Made by a program: the position numbers and the translations under genes
NCBI RefSeq assembly: GCF_005938215.1
Contig: NZ_VCPD01000008.1
Span: 62,001 to 126,000, forward strand
Direction: 5' to 3'
Source of the DNA: Ruegeria sediminis
GTDB taxonomy: Bacteria > Pseudomonadota > Alphaproteobacteria > Rhodobacterales > Rhodobacteraceae
DNA: 64,000 bases
In this document: in pieces, positions 42,240-50,556 of the stretch
How positions within the stretch are numbered: the first letter of the stretch is position 1
Layout of the letters: every line of letters begins with the position of its first letter
Notes under the pieces: generated by a model
What the model was told of the DNA's origin: nothing
What the model saw: only the letters and a program-made list of their open reading frames with translations
The model's database searches: none

Positions 42240-43573
42240 CGTGGCGCTCCGAAAAGCTGACTTTCCGGCTGGACGATGATCGCAACGAACAAGGCGACGA
42301 GCAGGACCGCCACGAAGAGATAAAGAAAAAGCCCCATACGACGTGCGCCGGCCTCGGCATCCGTCAGCCGCGCCACAAGCACGAAGGCGATGGCGGCCAG
42401 CCCGGCCATCAGCGCAAAGGCCTGAACCTGGGAAATTGCGAAACCATCGCCCGAAACACGGGCGGGTTCGAGCAGGAAGTACCGCGATGCCAGCGGCGCC
42501 TCGACATGCTGCACAGGTAATTCGGCATAGGTCCCGTAGGTCGCGACCTGCAGCATGATTCCGATCACGACGACGCCCAGAATCAGGAACGCGCTCCAGG
42601 GTGAGATGAAGCTGACGTAGCGGCCAATCACCGGGACCAGCAGCGTCAGCAGCAGCGACAGCACCAGTATGATCCCATAGACCATCTGCGTCATGAAGGC
42701 TTGAATGGCGCCGAAATTGAATGTCGCCAGCACGTAGCCAATCAGCCAAAGGCTTACGGCGCCCAGCAGCGCACCTGTAACTCCGCCACGCCCACCGGAC
42801 AGCGCCACGCCCCCAAGTACCAGGGCCGTGACGGCAGTAAGCGTCATGTTCTGCCCTTGGGTGGGGTCGCCCGACGAGATCAGCGCGGTATAGCAGATGG
42901 CGCCAAGCCCCACATAGATCCCGGCGATCAAATGCGCACCGATCCGGACCAGGTCAGTCTTCACACCCGAGGTCCACGCGGCGCGTTCGTCATAACCCAT
43001 CATCTTGAGATTGGCGTAAATGGTCGACGCGGTGAACAGATACCAGCCCAGCGTCGCAATCACGAGGATCAGAAGCACCGGCGAAAATATGGTGGTGCCA
43101 AGCCCCCAGTTCGCCATGAACTCGGGCGCGACCCCGCCGGGTCGCGGAAGGATGACCAGGTTGATGCCGGTCAGCGCAAGGAACCCCGACAATGCAACGA
43201 TTATGGGCTGCACCCGGACATAGATCACGATCAGCGCGAAAAGCAGTTGATAAAGCATCCCCAACCCCAGCGCGACGATGAAGGTCGCGATCGGGCTTGA
43301 GAGCAGCCCCGCGGTGCTCAGTTTCACGACGACCACGTTGATGAAAGCCAAAAGCGGCCCGACCGCCAGGTCGACAGTCCCTCTCCCCGCCACGGCCAGC
43401 ACCATGAGCGCGTAGGTGGCCAGGATCAGCGGGGCGGCCACGATTATCGCGCTGCCGATGCCCGATGGTGAAACCAGGCTCGGTCCCCGGATGACGGCCG
43501 TTCCCAGCAGCGCCGCCATCAGAACGATCGGCACCAACAGATAGGCATTGGGAGAGGATGATTGCGTCGTCAT
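42236..43573 (-). CDS. Sugar-type ABC transporter permease (RbsC/CUT2 family)
   Basis: A 445-residue permease, the heterodimer partner of the protein encoded next. Core features: LAVAGRGTVDLAVGPLLAFIN (RbsC-type motif near residue 60-80), VALSGFLALTGINLVILPRPGG, DERAAWTSGVKTDLVRIGAH in the coupling-loop position, and LVLGGVALSGGRGGVTGALLGA. Extra C-terminal helices beyond residue 330 make it longer than typical CUT2 permeases. It follows the alpha/beta hydrolase gene after 76 bases containing a strong hairpin (43600-43625). Confidence 0.88.
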   Translation of the reverse strand: MTTQSSSPNAYLLVPIVLMAALLGTAVIRGPSLVSPSGIGSAIIVAAPLILATYALMVLAVAGRGTVDLAVGPLLAFINVVVVKLSTAGLLSSPIATFIVALGLGMLYQLLFALIVIYVRVQPIIVALSGFLALTGINLVILPRPGGVAPEFMANWGLGTTIFSPVLLILVIATLGWYLFTASTIYANLKMMGYDERAAWTSGVKTDLVRIGAHLIAGIYVGLGAICYTALISSGDPTQGQNMTLTAVTALVLGGVALSGGRGGVTGALLGAVSLWLIGYVLATFNFGAIQAFMTQMVYGIILVLSLLLTLLVPVIGRYVSFISPWSAFLILGVVVIGIMLQVATYGTYAELPVQHVEAPLASRYFLLEPARVSGDGFAISQVQAFALMAGLAAIAFVLVARLTDAEAGARRMGLFLYLFVAVLLVALFVAIIVQPESQLFGAPR

Positions 43574-43599
43574 CGGGTCTAGCGTTCATTCTGGGTTTT

Positions 43600-43625
43600 G
43601 CTCCCCGCAAGGTTTTGCGGGGAGC
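43600..43625 (-). promoter_or_regulatory. Strong intercistronic hairpin
   Basis: A perfect 11-base-pair stem, GCTCCCCGCAA (43600-43610) with TTGCGGGGAGC (43615-43625), closed by a four-base loop. It lies between the hydrolase stop and the permease start. On the transcribed minus strand it is followed by A residues instead of a U tract, so it is not a standard terminator. It may be an mRNA-processing or stability element that lowers permease expression relative to upstream genes. Confidence 0.6.
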
Positions 43626-43649
43626 GGTTGGTTGATCACCCGTCGCAGG

Positions 43650-44603
43650 TCACAGGTCTACAACGCGGCGCGATGCCGGCCGCTCGGCCGAGCGGTTGCG
43701 CGCGCCGCCTTCCGAACCACGCGACGACCAGTCGCGTGTACTGGCCCCCCGGCGCTCGGGGTCGTTCTGGATGATCTTCTTCAGAACCGGCGTGATCACT
43801 TCCTTGAACTTGTCGGGGTCTTCCGCGGTCGGAAAGTGGCCGCCTCCGAAAATGATGCACTCGCTGTTCTTGACCTTCTCGGCCGTGCGCATGGTCATTT
43901 CCGGTGTGCAGGCGAAATCGTATTCGCCGGTCAAGAAATAGATCGGGACCCTGCCTGAAATCTTGTGAACCTTGTCGCGGTAGTCGGAATCCACCGAGTA
44001 GTAGTAGAGATCACCCTTGAAGATACCTGGACCGCCCTGGGCATAGTACCACCAGGTTTCCCAGCGGTACTCGTCGGGGCTGTCGGGCGCCATCAGGCCG
44101 AAGACAGAGGTCGCGACCGCCTCGCCGCCGTGGATGTGCGGGTGATGCAGCGGGTCGATCCACCAGCCCGGCGAGTGGTCGCAACCCTCGAGTGAGATCA
44201 GCGCCGAATACTCGTTCTCATAGCGCAACGCCAGCTCAAGACAGATGTTGCCGCCCATCGACTGCCCCATGATCACCGGCTTGTGCAGGTCGAGCGCGCG
44301 GCAGAATTCAAGGATGAATTCAGAATAAAAGCTGGTGGTCAGCTTGTATTCATCTTCCTCCAGATGCCAACCGGCCGGCGGTATCGATTTGCCATGACGC
44401 GGCAGATCGAACGCGATCACGCGAAAATTCGCGGTGATGTCCGGATCGCAAAGCTGATGGCGATACTCCCGCCCATCTGCTCCGGCGGTGTGTAGACAAA
44501 CCATGGGAATACCTTCCCCGGCTTCCTCGTAGTAGGTCCGATAAGTCTTGCCTTGGCAGGTCACATAGACATAGCGGCCAACGATCGGATCATGCTTGTT
44601 CAT
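43650..44603 (-). CDS. Alpha/beta hydrolase
   Basis: A 317-residue soluble hydrolase with the complete triad: nucleophile Ser115 in GQSMGG, Asp229 in GEYDFAC and His256 in GGGHFPT. The oxyanion-hole region reads VCLHTAGADGREYRHQ, where family members often have HG. No signal peptide is seen, so it acts in the cytosol, presumably on a compound imported by the surrounding ABC system (ester, lactone or C-C bond). The last 35 residues (SRGSEGGARNRSAERPASRR) are basic and not conserved in the fold. It is 12 bases after the SCP2-like gene. Confidence 0.88.
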   Translation of the reverse strand: MNKHDPIVGRYVYVTCQGKTYRTYYEEAGEGIPMVCLHTAGADGREYRHQLCDPDITANFRVIAFDLPRHGKSIPPAGWHLEEDEYKLTTSFYSEFILEFCRALDLHKPVIMGQSMGGNICLELALRYENEYSALISLEGCDHSPGWWIDPLHHPHIHGGEAVATSVFGLMAPDSPDEYRWETWWYYAQGGPGIFKGDLYYYSVDSDYRDKVHKISGRVPIYFLTGEYDFACTPEMTMRTAEKVKNSECIIFGGGHFPTAEDPDKFKEVITPVLKKIIQNDPERRGASTRDWSSRGSEGGARNRSAERPASRRVVDL

Positions 44604-44615
44604 CGCATCAACTCC

Positions 44616-45020
44616 TTAAACTTCGCGCATAAGCGCCAGCATCCAGGTCAGCGCACGCATGTTCTGCCAGAACGGCAGAGTGTTGCCGTCGATCCGAAGC
44701 TGCTTGTGCAGCGGATGGGCCATGGCCCAGATGTCGTTGAACATCGGCGGAGGCGTTTTCTGGCTGAATTTCGCCCAGGCCGATGAAGGAGCACGCAACG
44801 CGAATTCATATCCGAGATCCGAGGGTTCGAGCCCTTCCGAGATCTTCTCGATCCTGCCCTTGCGCACGTGGCAAAGATAGTCGGTATCGTCGATACCCAG
44901 TACAAAGCGCGCGGTGAAGAACCGGCCTGTAACAGGCAGAACCCGGTCCTCATTCACACGACGCGCCCAGCGTTCAACCCATTCGAGGTCGAAAGCCCTT
45001 CTGCCGCCTTGGTAGCTCAT
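44616..45020 (-). CDS. Small protein, possible SCP2-like sterol/lipid-binding domain
   Basis: A 134-residue soluble protein. The order of features resembles the SCP2 sterol-carrier fold: an initial helix DLEWVERWARRVNED, strands FTARFVLGIDDTDYLCHVRKGRIEKIS, then YEFALRAPSSAWAKF (family pattern 'dftl.gp..aw'), and a terminal QLRIDGNTLPFWQNMRALTWML like the closing helix of SCP2 proteins. This is a pattern match without a search and could be wrong. It lies 16 bases after the ATPase-PEBP gene and before the hydrolase gene. A carrier that binds a hydrophobic substrate of the system is a plausible role. Confidence 0.5.
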   Translation of the reverse strand: MSYQGGRRAFDLEWVERWARRVNEDRVLPVTGRFFTARFVLGIDDTDYLCHVRKGRIEKISEGLEPSDLGYEFALRAPSSAWAKFSQKTPPPMFNDIWAMAHPLHKQLRIDGNTLPFWQNMRALTWMLALMREV

Positions 45021-45036
45021 TTCATTCTCCTGTCTT

Positions 45037-47199
45037 TCAGGCCGCCGGCAGCGCCGTCTTGGCCGGACCGTAGGTTGCGGTGAAACTTGTCTGGTCGATC
45101 GTGACCGGCATTACCGCTTGCGCGAACGCGGTCAGGTCTGCGTCTCTTGGGATGTTCAGCGTCCGCGTCTTGAGCGCGTAAAGCGTGAAGACGTAGCGGT
45201 GCGCCCGGTCTGGAGGCCAAGGACCTCCGTATCCGCGCCCGAAGCCGGGAATGCCGAAGGTCACGAAATCCGAATTCAGTTCCTGCGATCCGGACGGCAT
45301 GGCCGAGCTCATCGACGCGCCCTCCGGCAACCTGCGCACATCGCCGGGAATGTCATGGACCAGCCAGTGTGCAAAGCTGCGATGGAAATTGAACTCGGCG
45401 GGAAGATCCGGGTCCGTGACCGCCAGCGCAAAACTCCGGGTGCCGTCGGGAATGCCTTCCCACTCCAGCGCCGGAGAAACCTTGCTGGTTTCGGCGAAAC
45501 GACCCGGGATCACGCTGCCCTGTGGGATGTCCGGAGCCATAAGCAAGAAGCCGGATTGGTTCATCGCAATTCTCCTGGGGATGTCGGGGCGCAGGCGGAC
45601 CGGGCGTGCATCGGGACGCCCATCCTCTGCGTGCGGGTGCCACCTCTCGATCCGCACGACGTTGTGCGGCTCTTCGCCCGGCAGGCGTGCGTCCGGCTTG
45701 CGCCCAAAGGTGGCGTTTAGGATGACATGGGTATCGAATGGAGGCTCGAAGGTTGAAGACACCACTCCTCCGCGGAACACGAGCACCCGATTGCAGAGAT
45801 CGAGGAATTCCTCGATTTCCGACGACAGAAAGACCACGGCGTTTCCTCGCCCCGCGAATTCCCGAAGGTTTCGGTAGAGGTCGAGCTTGGCGCCGACATC
45901 GATGCCGCGCGCCGGATCGTTGAGGATCAGAACTCGCGGGCGTTCCGCAAATGACCGCGCGATCAGAACTTTCTGCTGGTTTCCGCCGGAAAGAGAGGTG
46001 ATCAGGTTGCCGGGATCACCCATCTTCGTGGCCAATTGCCCGGTTTCATGTTCGAAAATCGGGTCGAGCTTGGTGCGATTGAGAAAACTGAATATCCCGC
46101 CGGCGGCATATTCCCGGTAGATCGACATGCACATGTTCTCGAAGATCGAGAGGTTCGGAAAGATCCCCTCTTTCTTCCGGTCGCCTGACACGTAGGAAAT
46201 ACCGTTATCGCGGGCGCTCCGCAGGTCTACGATGGGCTCGGCGACGTTGTCGCGCACCAGCCTGATGCTGCCGCTTTCCAAAGGTTGCACACCGGCGAGC
46301 GCACGCACGAAGTCGGCCTGGCCTTGACCGTCCAGACCAGTCACGCCAACGACTTCGCCGGGATATAGGTTGAAGTCGAACGGGGCCGTGTCAGGCCAAA
46401 CGCGAATATCGTCGGCCCGTAGAACCGGACGGTCGAGCAACCGCTTGACCGGTTCGGTTGCAGCTTGTGCGCGCTCTCTCTCCGGTCCGGCAATCAGGTG
46501 CAGGATGTTCTCCTCGGTGATCTCGTCCTTGCTCAGCGCCCCTACCGACACGCCGTCCCGCAGAACGGTCGCACGGTCGGCGATGCGGACCAGTTCAGCG
46601 ATCCTGTGAGTTACGATGAAGATCGCGCAGCCCTTGGCCTTCATCTCGCGCATCTTCTTGAACAGCCGCTCGGTCGCTTCGAAATCGAGCGCGGCTGAGC
46701 TTTCGTCGAGGATCAACAGTCGTGGATTGGTCAGCATTCCGCGCGCGATGGTGATCCACTGTTTGATCGAAAGCGGAAGTTCCCCGACGATCGCGTTGGG
46801 ATCGAGATCAAACCCCAATAGGTCGCTGAGAATCCGCTGCGCCTTCGCATATCGGTCCTCCCGCGGTTCGGCCGTGGCGAAAAGCCCGTCCGCACCAAGG
46901 AAAAGGTTGTCGAGAACCGAACATTCATCCGCAACCAGAACTTCCTGGTACACGTTCGCGATGCCCAGGGCCTTGGACTCGGACGGGTTCGTTGCCGTCT
47001 TGCCAAAGATGGAGACCTGCCCGGAGTCCGGAACAAGAACACCCGAAATCACCTTGGCAAGCGTTGATTTTCCCGATCCGTTGCCCCCGATGATCGCGTG
47101 AACTTCGCCCTCGTAGGCCCGCAGGCTGACGCGATCGAGCGCGACGGTCGGCCCGAAGGTCTTCCTGACGTCGATGAGTTCTGCGGCGACTGCGGACAC
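45037..47199 (-). CDS. Double-domain CUT2 ABC ATPase read in frame into a PEBP (YbhB-like) domain
   Basis: A 720-residue open frame starting at GTG 47199 (GGAG eight bases upstream). The first ATPase domain (about 1-240) has Walker A GGNGSGKST, an atypical signature ELPLSIKQWITIARGM and Walker B LLILDESSAAL. The second (about 250-500) has a degenerate Walker A GLDGQGQADF, signature LSGGNQQKVLIAR and Walker B VLILNDPARGID, the normal asymmetry of RbsA/XylG proteins. A 40-residue proline/arginine-rich linker leads into residues 546-720, a PEBP domain with SPALEWEGIP, VTDPDLP, FAHWLVHDIPG and GYGGPWPP. A strong ribosome site before Met546 could also give a separate 175-residue PEBP. The transported substrate is unknown. 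Confidence 0.87.
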   Translation of the reverse strand: MSAVAAELIDVRKTFGPTVALDRVSLRAYEGEVHAIIGGNGSGKSTLAKVISGVLVPDSGQVSIFGKTATNPSESKALGIANVYQEVLVADECSVLDNLFLGADGLFATAEPREDRYAKAQRILSDLLGFDLDPNAIVGELPLSIKQWITIARGMLTNPRLLILDESSAALDFEATERLFKKMREMKAKGCAIFIVTHRIAELVRIADRATVLRDGVSVGALSKDEITEENILHLIAGPERERAQAATEPVKRLLDRPVLRADDIRVWPDTAPFDFNLYPGEVVGVTGLDGQGQADFVRALAGVQPLESGSIRLVRDNVAEPIVDLRSARDNGISYVSGDRKKEGIFPNLSIFENMCMSIYREYAAGGIFSFLNRTKLDPIFEHETGQLATKMGDPGNLITSLSGGNQQKVLIARSFAERPRVLILNDPARGIDVGAKLDLYRNLREFAGRGNAVVFLSSEIEEFLDLCNRVLVFRGGVVSSTFEPPFDTHVILNATFGRKPDARLPGEEPHNVVRIERWHPHAEDGRPDARPVRLRPDIPRRIAMNQSGFLLMAPDIPQGSVIPGRFAETSKVSPALEWEGIPDGTRSFALAVTDPDLPAEFNFHRSFAHWLVHDIPGDVRRLPEGASMSSAMPSGSQELNSDFVTFGIPGFGRGYGGPWPPDRAHRYVFTLYALKTRTLNIPRDADLTAFAQAVMPVTIDQTSFTATYGPAKTALPAA
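45562..45576 (-). promoter_or_regulatory. Internal ribosome binding site and ATG for a stand-alone PEBP product
   Basis: On the minus strand AGGAG (45576-45572) lies seven bases before ATG (45564-45562), inside the ATPase-PEBP frame exactly at the start of the PEBP domain (MNQSGFLLM). This would allow a 175-residue PEBP to be made on its own, close to the 158 residues of E. coli YbhB. It suggests that the two genes were once separate and that the ATPase has lost its stop codon, or that both forms are made. Confidence 0.6.
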
Positions 47200-47245
47200 G
47201 ATCCTTGCTCCGGGCCAGTGGTTTGGATTGATTGGCTGGTTTGGG

Positions 47246-47272
47246 GATCGGCCGCGCACGTGGCGGCCGATC
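47246..47272 (-). promoter_or_regulatory. Intercistronic hairpin after the binding-protein gene
   Basis: GATCGGCCGC (47246-47255) and GCGGCCGATC (47263-47272) form a perfect 10-base-pair stem over a seven-base loop, in the 81 bases between the binding-protein stop and the ATPase start. No T tract follows. It parallels the hairpin behind the other binding-protein gene (18626-18650) and probably raises binding-protein expression over the membrane components. Confidence 0.6.
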
Positions 47273-47280
47273 ACTCTGTA

Positions 47281-48477
47281 TCAGTTCGACTTGGGATGGG
47301 ACGCCGGATCATAGGCTTCCGGATCAGCCGGACGCAGGAAGAAATTGTCCAGGAACTCCTTGCCGGCCCACGCTTCGATGCCGGGATGATACCACTGGTC
47401 GGACTGCTCCGAGCAATCCGCCGGAATGGCTTCCATCATCTCGTCGCGCGTCATCATCACCGGCTCGGTCAGGATCGACTGGACCTTGGGCCCCTGCCCC
47501 TGAAGCGTGCGGATCATGATGTTCCAGATCATCTCGAAATCGTCACCGGGAGGCCAGGCGTGGATTGCAGCGGACACGTAGTCGGGGTTGTTCCGCCAGT
47601 AGCAGAGCGCGCCAAGTTCGGAACCGATGGTGATCGGAATCATTTCGCGGCCGGATTGCTGGAGCGCACGCAAGGCGCCCAGTTCGGATGCCGACTGAAT
47701 GATGATGCCGTCCAGCTTGCCTGGATTGGTCGCCAGCCAGCGCTGAATCTCTGCCTGTGCGACCTGATCGGTCCACATGCCAGCCAGCGGACCCTTGACC
47801 TTGATGTCCGGGTTTTCAGCCATGGCGGCCTCGATCCCGACGTTCTGGCTGTCCGATGCCGAAGCACCGGGGATGCCCTCGACGTTCAGGACGGTGCCGT
47901 TGCCGCCGATCTCGTTCGCCATCCATTCGCCCATCATCCGGCCGCCGACGACGAAGTTCGCCGAAGAGTTGACGGAATAGGGGCTGGTCAAGTAGCCGAT
48001 GCCCGAAAACACGGCAACGCCGTTGTTGTAGGCGTATTCGACCGATGCGTTCAGCGCCGTTGGGTTCGAGCAACAGACGATGATCGCATCCACGCCCTGA
48101 TCGACAAGCTGACGGATCTGCTGGATCTGCGTAGCGTCATTCAGGTTCGACTGTGTTACGATCACCTCTTCGATCATGCCCAGCTCTTTCCATTTCGGAA
48201 TGAGCTCGTTCTGCAACCGGTCCATGACCGCCGCGCGCCAGGTGTTTCCCGCATAGGACGATGCGTAGCCGATCTTCCAGGGCGGTGGGTTTTTGGCAAC
48301 CCAGTCGCGATACGCGCTGTCGCCCAAGGGCTGGTTGGGATCCATCAGATCCGGGTTGTAAAGCTTTTCTTGGATTTCGGCCGGCAGTTCATCGACGCCG
48401 GCATTTGCAGCCGATGCGGCGACGACTGATGCTGTAACGACAGCGGCCCGCAGCATGTGCGAGATGGTATTTCTCAT
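47281..48477 (-). CDS. Sugar-type ABC transporter substrate-binding protein
   Basis: A 398-residue periplasmic protein. The ATG at 48477 is chosen for the strong GGAGGAGGGG site just before it and the signal peptide it exposes (RNTISHMLRAAVVTASVVAA, then SAANA-GVDE). The mature part is a type I periplasmic-binding fold: WKIGYASSYAGNTWRAAVMD, QIRQLVDQGVDAIIVCCSNP and NFVVGGRMMGEWMANEIGGNG follow the RbsB/XylF pattern, with a longer N-terminal segment and about 40 extra C-terminal residues. Ligand unknown; the operon's lipid- and hydrolase-type partners argue against a simple sugar. First gene of the long minus-strand operon. Confidence 0.88.
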   Translation of the reverse strand: MRNTISHMLRAAVVTASVVAASAANAGVDELPAEIQEKLYNPDLMDPNQPLGDSAYRDWVAKNPPPWKIGYASSYAGNTWRAAVMDRLQNELIPKWKELGMIEEVIVTQSNLNDATQIQQIRQLVDQGVDAIIVCCSNPTALNASVEYAYNNGVAVFSGIGYLTSPYSVNSSANFVVGGRMMGEWMANEIGGNGTVLNVEGIPGASASDSQNVGIEAAMAENPDIKVKGPLAGMWTDQVAQAEIQRWLATNPGKLDGIIIQSASELGALRALQQSGREMIPITIGSELGALCYWRNNPDYVSAAIHAWPPGDDFEMIWNIMIRTLQGQGPKVQSILTEPVMMTRDEMMEAIPADCSEQSDQWYHPGIEAWAGKEFLDNFFLRPADPEAYDPASHPKSN

Positions 48478-48874
48478 TTCCCCTCCTCCAGGATTGATCA
48501 ACACGATGGCAATCCCAGAGAAGTCCAGCATCGATCGAGGGGAATCGGAAATATCAATCACCGATACCTACTATCTGGAAAACTTATATTGGATGCGGGC
48601 TCCTTGGCTGCATTCCATTCCGACCTCCAGGTTGGCGGCCAAAATTCATATTTTTTGCATATAGTTAACTATCGCCGGATGCGTGCACCCAATACGGTTA
48701 GAAGAAAAACATTGAGGTCGACTTGCGAACGCACAGTTTGGTGCGACCGCCCAAGCAGGACGCGCTTGTCCTAAACTCCGAGGTCGATCGGCGAGTATTT
48801 GGATACACCAAATTACGATTTGCTGCAGAAACTGTTGAAGCAACAACCTCATGCACGCAGGTGTTGGACGCAGT

Positions 48875-49115
48875 TCCTTCGAAAATCGGCTGCATATTTC
48901 GGCGCAAACCGCCGCCACCAGCACCGCACCGTGTCACGGCTCGCGTCGATACCGCGCTCTTGCAAAAGATCCTCCACATTCGGGTGCGAAAGCGGAAGCC
49001 GATTTCTACGAAGTTCTGGAAACTGAGGTAATAGCCGTGGAACCAACGGAAACCAGCCTCCGGCAAACCCGGCGCTGTGCACTCCCAGTCTAATTTCGGT
49101 TTTCGCTAACAATGC
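48875..49115 (-). pseudogene. Remnant of an IS6-type transposase, N-terminal part
   Basis: Within the 803-base gap 48478-49280, minus-strand translation around 48878-49025 reads LPLSHPNVEDLLQERGID, then ASRDTVRCWWRRFAPKYAAD. This follows the N-terminal region of IS6-type transposases, remembered as PLSLRNVEDLLHERGID and VSHETVRFWWHRFGPMFAAE. The catalytic part is not recognisable. GGCATTGTTAGCGAAAA (minus strand, about 49115-49099) resembles the IS6 terminal repeat. The rest of the gap must hold the promoter of the binding-protein operon (the region 48540-48690 is A+T-rich) but no other gene was seen. A longer, also decayed copy in the same orientation lies at 60750-61425. Confidence 0.6.
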
Positions 49116-49280
49116 CAACCGGACCAATGACCGACGCATAAGGGGATCGTGGCGGCAGAAACTGACCAAAGGTTGGTCGGCGATCTCAATGATGCAAATC
49201 AAATCGTCATTTGTACCGGACCGTTAACATTCCAAAGACGCGGCGACGGACCGGGCAGTCCGCACATTTGCGAGGACGAT

Positions 49281-50546
49281 ATGGATGGAACCCCCAAACG
49301 CCCACCCGAGCGGATCAAGTCGCTGATCCGGCTGATCAAGAACTCCGGCCTCTATCCGCAGAACCCGATCGTCAACAGCGCGACAACCGAGCCTGTGATC
49401 TGGGTGGACGGGCGTGATCACCTGCTGTTCTGTTCCAACAACCTTCTGGGCTTGTCGAACCACCCCGACGTCAAGGAAGCGGCTGCCAAGGCCCTGAACA
49501 GATATGGCCTCGGCTCGGGTGGTTCGCGACAGATGGCGGCGAACATAGACGTGCACCGGGCGCTGGAGCGGCGCATTGCCGAATACGTCGGGCAGGAAGA
49601 CGCGATATGCTTTGCGGCGGGCTACATGGCCAATGTCGGCGCCATTCCCGCCGTTCTCAAGGTGGATTTCATCGAGGCTCTGGCAAAGGTACATCTGGGC
49701 TACGAAAGCACACTGCCGGAAGAGGCCTCGGTCACACCGGCCTGGGAGATCTTCAGCGAGGAACTCAATCATGCCAGCGTCGTTGACGGTGTCCGATTGG
49801 CGAAGGCGAAGATTTCAAAGTTTCCGCACAAGGATATGGAAACGCTCAAGGCCCAGTTGGCCGCATCCGACAGCGAGACCAAATTCATCATCAGCGATGG
49901 CGTGTTCAGCATGGATGGCGACATCGCGCCTATCCCGCGGCTTGTGGACCTGGCCAAGGATCACGACGCGCTGTTGATGATCGACGATGCACATGGCGTC
50001 GGGATGCTTGGACCAAACGGGCGTGGGAGCCTTGAACATCTCGGAGTTTCTACGTCGCAGGTCGATCTTCAGATGGGCACCTTCACCAAGGCCTTTGGGG
50101 GCGTCGGAGGCTATATTGCAGGCGATCGCGAGATTATTGATTTCCTTCGCATCTCGGCCCGGACCTATATTTTCTCGGCTCCGTTGCCGCCTGCGGTCGC
50201 GGCGGGAGTGGCCGAGGCCATCGACATAGCTGAACGCGAGCCTTGGCGGCGCGAAAAGGCAATGGAAAACGCACGTTATTTCCGGCGCGAGGTTCAGGCG
50301 ATGGGATTCGATACCTTGGGCAGCGAGGCGCATATCGTGCCGGTCCTGATCGGAAACGAGATGGATGCCGCCGAATTCACCCGCCTCTTGCGGCATCGCG
50401 GCATTGTTGCACCGCATGCGCGATTTCCTGCGGTTGCACTGGGTCAGGCTCGGATCCGCTTTGTCATGACCTGTGAACATGAGCGCGACCAGATCGATTT
50501 CCTGCTGAAGTGCCTCGGCGAGGCGCGCGAAACCCTGAATTTGTGA
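49281..50546 (+). CDS. Alpha-oxoamine synthase family PLP enzyme
   Basis: A 421-residue PLP-dependent acyltransferase of the family that includes KBL, BioF, serine palmitoyltransferase, CqsA and cysteate acyltransferase. It would condense an acyl thioester with an amino acid, losing CO2, to give an alpha-aminoketone. The ATG at 49281 is preceded by GAGGA; an in-frame GTG at 49149 would extend it into the upstream remnant. LFCSNNLLGLSNHP (49-62), GSGGSRQMAAN (78-88), DDAHGVGMLG (235-244) and PLP-binding Lys270 in GTFTKAFGGVGGYIAG are present. An insertion of about 20 residues lies before ELNHAS (161-166). The SDR gene 10 bases downstream suggests reduction of the ketone, as in sphingoid-base or sulfonolipid synthesis. 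Confidence 0.88.
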   Translation: MDGTPKRPPERIKSLIRLIKNSGLYPQNPIVNSATTEPVIWVDGRDHLLFCSNNLLGLSNHPDVKEAAAKALNRYGLGSGGSRQMAANIDVHRALERRIAEYVGQEDAICFAAGYMANVGAIPAVLKVDFIEALAKVHLGYESTLPEEASVTPAWEIFSEELNHASVVDGVRLAKAKISKFPHKDMETLKAQLAASDSETKFIISDGVFSMDGDIAPIPRLVDLAKDHDALLMIDDAHGVGMLGPNGRGSLEHLGVSTSQVDLQMGTFTKAFGGVGGYIAGDREIIDFLRISARTYIFSAPLPPAVAAGVAEAIDIAEREPWRREKAMENARYFRREVQAMGFDTLGSEAHIVPVLIGNEMDAAEFTRLLRHRGIVAPHARFPAVALGQARIRFVMTCEHERDQIDFLLKCLGEARETLNL

Positions 50547-50556
50547 AAGGCATTGA

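Noticed and set aside
42240-42749. N-terminal extension of the permease at 40818-42239
   Set aside because: The extra residues lie inside the preceding permease gene and are Arg/Ala-rich without membrane helices; the ATG at 42239 overlaps the upstream stop in ATGA form.
49149-49280. Upstream GTG start for the oxoamine synthase
   Set aside because: It adds 44 unconserved residues lying beside the IS6 remnant; ATG 49281 with GAGGA gives the family's usual length.
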